Shown here in pieces: positions 60,981 to 64,000 of a stretch of DNA of 64,000 bases; position 1 is the stretch's first letter, and each line of letters starts with the position of its first letter. Under the pieces are notes generated by a model. It was given only the letters and a program-made list of their open reading frames with translations. It was not told the origin of the DNA and made no database searches. The DNA comes from Prostheceraeus crozeri. Taxonomy: Eukaryota; Platyhelminthes; Polycladida; Euryleptidae. Both the position numbers and the translations under genes were made by a program. The DNA lies in the NCBI GenBank assembly GCA_907163375.1, contig CAJQUW010011576.1:124001-188000 (forward strand). Direction: 5' to 3'.

Positions 60981-61400
60981 TTAACAGGTACGGGTGTTTT
61001 TGCAACTTCACTTGTTACAATGTTAGATAAATCTTTAATATCAAAGAAACGAAAATCATTAAAACCTAAGCATTTACATATTAAAGAAGTCTAAGACAAA
61101 TTACACTACTACTTTCAAAGAGTATGTGATGATAATGTTATTACGTTAGATGAGATTGAAAAATTTGATCAAATATTTAATGAAGTAAATCAAATATCAT
61201 TTCAATTACAGTCAGAAAAGTTGATGATAAGAATATACAGGATGGCAAAATTTCGAGTGATGGTAAAATTTCTAATGAAGAAAATGACAAAATTTTTTTA
61301 GAAGAGCTAAAAACTTTAAGCGAAAATTTAAGCAAAACTTTATTAAACAAAACTTAAAACGAGAAAACTTTAAACGAAAAGATGTCAGACAACAAAGCAA
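60981..61400 (+). pseudogene. Decayed viral coding region after the transposon
   Basis: Plus-strand sequence with coding-like stretches: GTGVFATSLVTMLDKSL, KPKHLHIKEV, then DDNVITLDEIEKFDQIF. It belongs to the second virus-like element and adjoins the site where the CMC-like transposon entered. Function unknown; decayed. Confidence 0.45.
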
Positions 61401-61478
61401 TAAAAAAATAATTTGTTCAGTAAAATGTTTTTGCTGTATTCCAATGTTACCACAAAATTCAAATATTATATTTTAAAA

Positions 61479-62288
61479 ATGGATAAAATTAGAGCTGATA
61501 ATTTTAAAAGAATTAAACAATTAGAAGAGTTAATAAAACAAAGAAATATTATGAAAGAAAATCATCTTCAACATAGAATGATAAAAGCTGGTATTCAATC
61601 TGATATGTTTGAAAAAATGCAGCAAACCGAGCAAGTAAAAACTGATTTTGAAAAAACTATGGAACCATTTAAAACTCTTGAAAAAGAACTTACAAATAAT
61701 GATAAACAAATTAATATAACAGATCCAGAGCACAAAACTATATTAGATGACTATGGATTACTAGAATCAAACATTAATAAGAAATTACCAAAATCTATGC
61801 AATTTGAACATTCTATTTCATTTATAGAAGGAAAAACAATACCTAGATTTTATCTCGGTCAAAAAGAAATATTTCCACAACCTTTTCGAGGTTTAATTTT
61901 TTCACCAGATAAATATCCTTTTAATTTAGATAGAAATTTTGTTGATCTTTTAAGAGGAGCAGATTTAAAAAATTATGCTGTAGATGATCTTATAAAATAT
62001 AAAGCTATGTTAGATAGAGTTGGTGCAGTAAAATCTCTTAGACGTTATAAACAATTAGAAAATTTATTATCAACGGGAGTTAAAGTAGGAAAAGGTTTTA
62101 AAACTGAAACAATTGTATTCTTACCAGATGATCCACAAGAATTACTAAATAGATTAAATATTTTAATATCTGCAATAAAAGAAGGACATAATTCTAGTTT
62201 CAATGAAATTCATGCTATATTGAAAAGACTGTTAGAAAAGAAGATTCTAAATGAAGAGGATTATAAAAGTATAACCGGACATCTCTGA
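61479..62288 (+). CDS. Conserved structural-type protein, second virus-like element
   Basis: From ATG at 61479, 269 residues (an in-frame ATG at 61413 is less likely because the stretch between is unlike the rest). Coiled-coil N-terminus (FKRIKQLEELIKQRNIMKEN), then TIPRFYLGQKEIFPQPFRG and FNLDRNFVDLLRGADLKNYA. The pattern of a short strand, a GLxxLL-type turn and an aYxDLxxYKxML helix is familiar from unnamed Polinton-like proteins that accompany the capsid-associated gene. Role unknown; probably structural. The frame is open. Confidence 0.55.
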   Translation: MDKIRADNFKRIKQLEELIKQRNIMKENHLQHRMIKAGIQSDMFEKMQQTEQVKTDFEKTMEPFKTLEKELTNNDKQINITDPEHKTILDDYGLLESNINKKLPKSMQFEHSISFIEGKTIPRFYLGQKEIFPQPFRGLIFSPDKYPFNLDRNFVDLLRGADLKNYAVDDLIKYKAMLDRVGAVKSLRRYKQLENLLSTGVKVGKGFKTETIVFLPDDPQELLNRLNILISAIKEGHNSSFNEIHAILKRLLEKKILNEEDYKSITGHL

Positions 62289-62289
62289 T

Positions 62290-62460
62290 GTCTTGAAGGG
62301 CTTCGCCCGTAGCTGAAATATGTTGTTTCTAATTTTTATCTATGATCTTTATCTATGATTTTTATTTATGATTTTTATTTATGATTTTTATCTATGACTT
62401 CTATCTATGATTTTTATCTATGATTTATATCTACGATTTTTATCTATAATATTTATTCAA
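62290..62460 (+). repeat. 15-bp tandem repeats (ATCTATGATTTTTAT) between viral genes
   Basis: About eight imperfect copies at 62336-62450. Just before them GGGCTTCGCCC at about 62298 forms a small hairpin after the stop codon at 62288. The block separates two plus-strand genes. Confidence 0.8.
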
Positions 62461-62475
62461 AATTTTAACTAAAAA

Positions 62476-63264
62476 ATGTGTTCAGCAGATTTAGACAAAA
62501 TTAATAATCATTTAGAAAATTTGACAGAGATTTTGGGTTCATCAAAATTTAGTACGACGTTAAAAATTATAACAACTACTTCATCACACACTTGTAATTT
62601 AGAACCCATTCTTCAGTTAGAACAAAATAAAAATTATCAAATTGCATTGACTGATTTCTCTACATTTAACACTATTCAAAACGTTATCAAAGATGTGAAT
62701 GACCAATTTAGATATTCTACTGATAAAGGCAAAACGTGGAAAATACCAACTTTTCTTCCTGGTTCTTACGAAGTTGAATCAATATCAAATGAAATTAAGA
62801 GAAATTTAGGTATACCATTTAAAGATAAGAAACAATTACATTTTGCAGTTGAACCGGCAGTTAATAAATTTTCTCTTACTTTAGACGAAAATCATCAAGT
62901 TGATTTTAATCATGATAGATCATTGTCAAAGCTATTAGGATTTAATAAACAAACCTATAGTCAAGGTTATCATTTAGGTGAGAAGATTCCAAAAATAACT
63001 GAAATAAATTCAATTGTTGTACATTGTGACATTATTGAAGGAGGATATATAAATGGTAAATTGTCAAATTTAATATTCAGTTTTCCAGCTTTTACTGTAC
63101 CCATTGGTTATAGATTAAATGTAATTCTACAAACATATATATATTTCCCTATTACAAGAAAAACGATTAACAACATTAACATTAGAATCACTGATGAAAA
63201 AGGACAAGAAATAAATTTTGGAGGTGAAGAGATTATGATAGATCTTTTGGTTCGGGAGGTATAA
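62476..63264 (+). CDS. Capsid-associated (penton-like) protein, second virus-like element
   Basis: 262 residues from ATG at 62476. Motifs: IALTDFSTFNTIQNV, PTFLPGSYEVESISNEIKR, KFSLTLDENHQVDFNHDRSL, KLLGFNKQTYSQGYHLGEK, NSIVVHCDIIEGGYINGKLS and INIRITDEKGQEINFGGEEI. This is the widespread pattern LPPGxYEVxDIN...LLGF...H...NSIxVxCDIIxGSYxNG...GxxIxFxGExI found in Polinton-like elements of invertebrates and grouped with minor capsid/penton-like proteins. The frame is whole. Its stop codon lies inside the first 21-bp repeat that follows. Confidence 0.75.
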   Translation: MCSADLDKINNHLENLTEILGSSKFSTTLKIITTTSSHTCNLEPILQLEQNKNYQIALTDFSTFNTIQNVIKDVNDQFRYSTDKGKTWKIPTFLPGSYEVESISNEIKRNLGIPFKDKKQLHFAVEPAVNKFSLTLDENHQVDFNHDRSLSKLLGFNKQTYSQGYHLGEKIPKITEINSIVVHCDIIEGGYINGKLSNLIFSFPAFTVPIGYRLNVILQTYIYFPITRKTINNINIRITDEKGQEINFGGEEIMIDLLVREV

Positions 63265-63315
63265 ACTCCCGTTCGGGAGGTATAAACTCCCGTTCGAGAG
63301 GTATAAACTCCCACG
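63250..63315 (+). repeat. Three 21-bp palindromic repeats at gene end
   Basis: (T)TCGGGAGGTATAAACTCCCG occurs three times in tandem; the third has one or two changes. Each unit is a hairpin GGGAG...CTCCC with TATAAA in the loop. The stop codon of the preceding gene is part of the first unit. Possible RNA processing/termination or a TATA-like promoter for the ATPase gene downstream. Confidence 0.85.
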
Positions 63316-63382
63316 CGAAGCTAGAGAAGTTTCATTTTCTTCTTCTTCTTTTAAAATAAAAATAAAATTTTTTTATTAAAAA

Positions 63383-64000
63383 ATGAGTGAAGTACTACCA
63401 TTAAATAAAAAAAACTTAAATTTAATCATCATCCAAATTTATCTAATAAAGTTTTGTCAGTTATTTGCGGAAGATCAGGTTGTGGTAAAACGCATCTATT
63501 ATTTAAAATTTTAACGACTCCAAATTTTTTGGATTATAACAATCTTATAATTTATACAACAACAGCAGAACAACCCGTCTATCAATTTTTAAAATATGGA
63601 TTTGAAAATAATCTTAAAAAAACAGCAATTGCTTCATTATTCAAAGAATATGAAAAATCTGAAGATGAAGAAGAATTAAGTTCGTGGTGTGAAGAAGCAG
63701 CAAAAAATAGTCAGTTAGTAGAATCCAATAAAAATAAGCATATAAAAATACAATTAATAGATGATAGTGGTAATATGCAAGATCCTAGTAAACTAGATAA
63801 AACAATGAAACATTGTGTAATTTTTGATGATTGTGTTAATGATAGAAATCAGTCAGTTCAGAGAAATTATTTCACAAGAGGTAGACATAATAACTGTAGT
63901 GTATTTTATTTAACACAAAGTATGTATTCATTAGACGGAAGTGTTATTAGAAAGAATGCAAATATATTTATACTATTTGAAATAAATGCAAGAAACTTAA
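63383..64000 (+). pseudogene. FtsK/HerA-type packaging ATPase, runs off window
   Basis: Motifs: NKVLSVICGRSGCGKTHLLF (Walker A GRSGCGKT), MKHCVIFDDCVNDRN (Walker B with acidic pair), RGRHNNCSVFYLTQSMY (the conserved R...H...FxLTQ sensor segment). These define the A32-like DNA-packaging ATPase of viruses with double-jelly-roll capsids. It starts near ATG 63383, follows the 21-bp repeats and continues beyond 64000. It shows decay near its start and is treated as a fossil. Confidence 0.82.

Larger units (their letters stand above)
54480..64000 (+). mobile_element. Second virus-like element (Polinton-like), right end outside window
   Basis: An AT-rich plus-strand gene set distinct from the first Polinton: coiled-coil/regulatory protein, small membrane protein, structural proteins and an FtsK/HerA-type ATPase that runs off the window. 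Several tandem repeats separate the genes. A 3.9-kb DNA transposon interrupts it at 57051-60976. The left limit is uncertain; CCGTTCCAGGACACC repeats at 54490-54890 may be its terminal region. Some genes are whole and others decayed, with at least a few breaks, so it is an endogenous fossil. Family: Polinton-like/adintovirus-like, from the capsid-associated protein and ATPase. Confidence 0.7.

Overview
The window is animal nuclear DNA, most likely from a marine invertebrate. The evidence is TATA-box promoters, short GT-AG introns, a secreted chymotrypsin-family protease, and a dense stack of animal mobile elements (Polinton, Penelope-like element, P element, PIF/Harbinger, mariner-like, CMC-like, LINE and tRNA-derived SINE relics). 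It is AT-rich, with many words of the type taggcct and tacatgtaca. Only one likely host gene is visible: an intronless S1 protease at about 38.8-39.7 kb. The species cannot be fixed from sequence alone.

Layout. 1-3040: nothing recognised. 3047-23116: a structurally complete but decayed Polinton/Maverick of about 20 kb, with imperfect terminal inverted repeats of about 0.6 kb and a perfect 6-bp target duplication (TCGGTC). It carries the usual set (packaging ATPase, retroviral-type integrase with chromodomain, pVI-like core protein, double-jelly-roll capsid protein, adenain-type protease, capsid-associated protein, protein-primed DNA polymerase B). It also has unusual passengers: a TATA-binding-protein-like gene, a DEDDh exonuclease-like gene, two RING-like genes, and a mirror-image pair of divergent paralogues. 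23.1-31 kb: a SINE, two LINE fragments and a tandem array with a period of about 460 bp.

31-37 kb is a nest of DNA transposons. A 400-bp element has an 8-bp target duplication. Beside it lies a P-element-like transposon (32108-36762) with identical 77-bp terminal repeats, THAP and transposase-tail remnants, a mariner-type non-autonomous element inside it, and a PIF/Harbinger element inserted within its THAP region. 38.8-39.7 kb holds the protease gene. 40-48 kb is non-coding, with a near-perfect 190-bp-arm foldback, smaller inverted-repeat elements and a second SINE copy.

48.8-54.5 kb: LINE and mariner-like relics, a tRNA-like SINE head, and a Penelope-like element (GIY-YIG endonuclease plus reverse transcriptase) flanked by direct pLTRs. 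One pLTR has a hammerhead-ribozyme-like motif and the other lacks that block. An inverted partial copy is attached. 54.5 kb to the window end: a second, more AT-rich Polinton-like viral element with different genes (coiled-coil and membrane proteins, capsid-associated protein, packaging ATPase). It is interrupted by a 3.9-kb CMC-like DNA transposon with AGCT target duplications and a nearly open transposase frame. Both virus-like elements are treated here as fossils.
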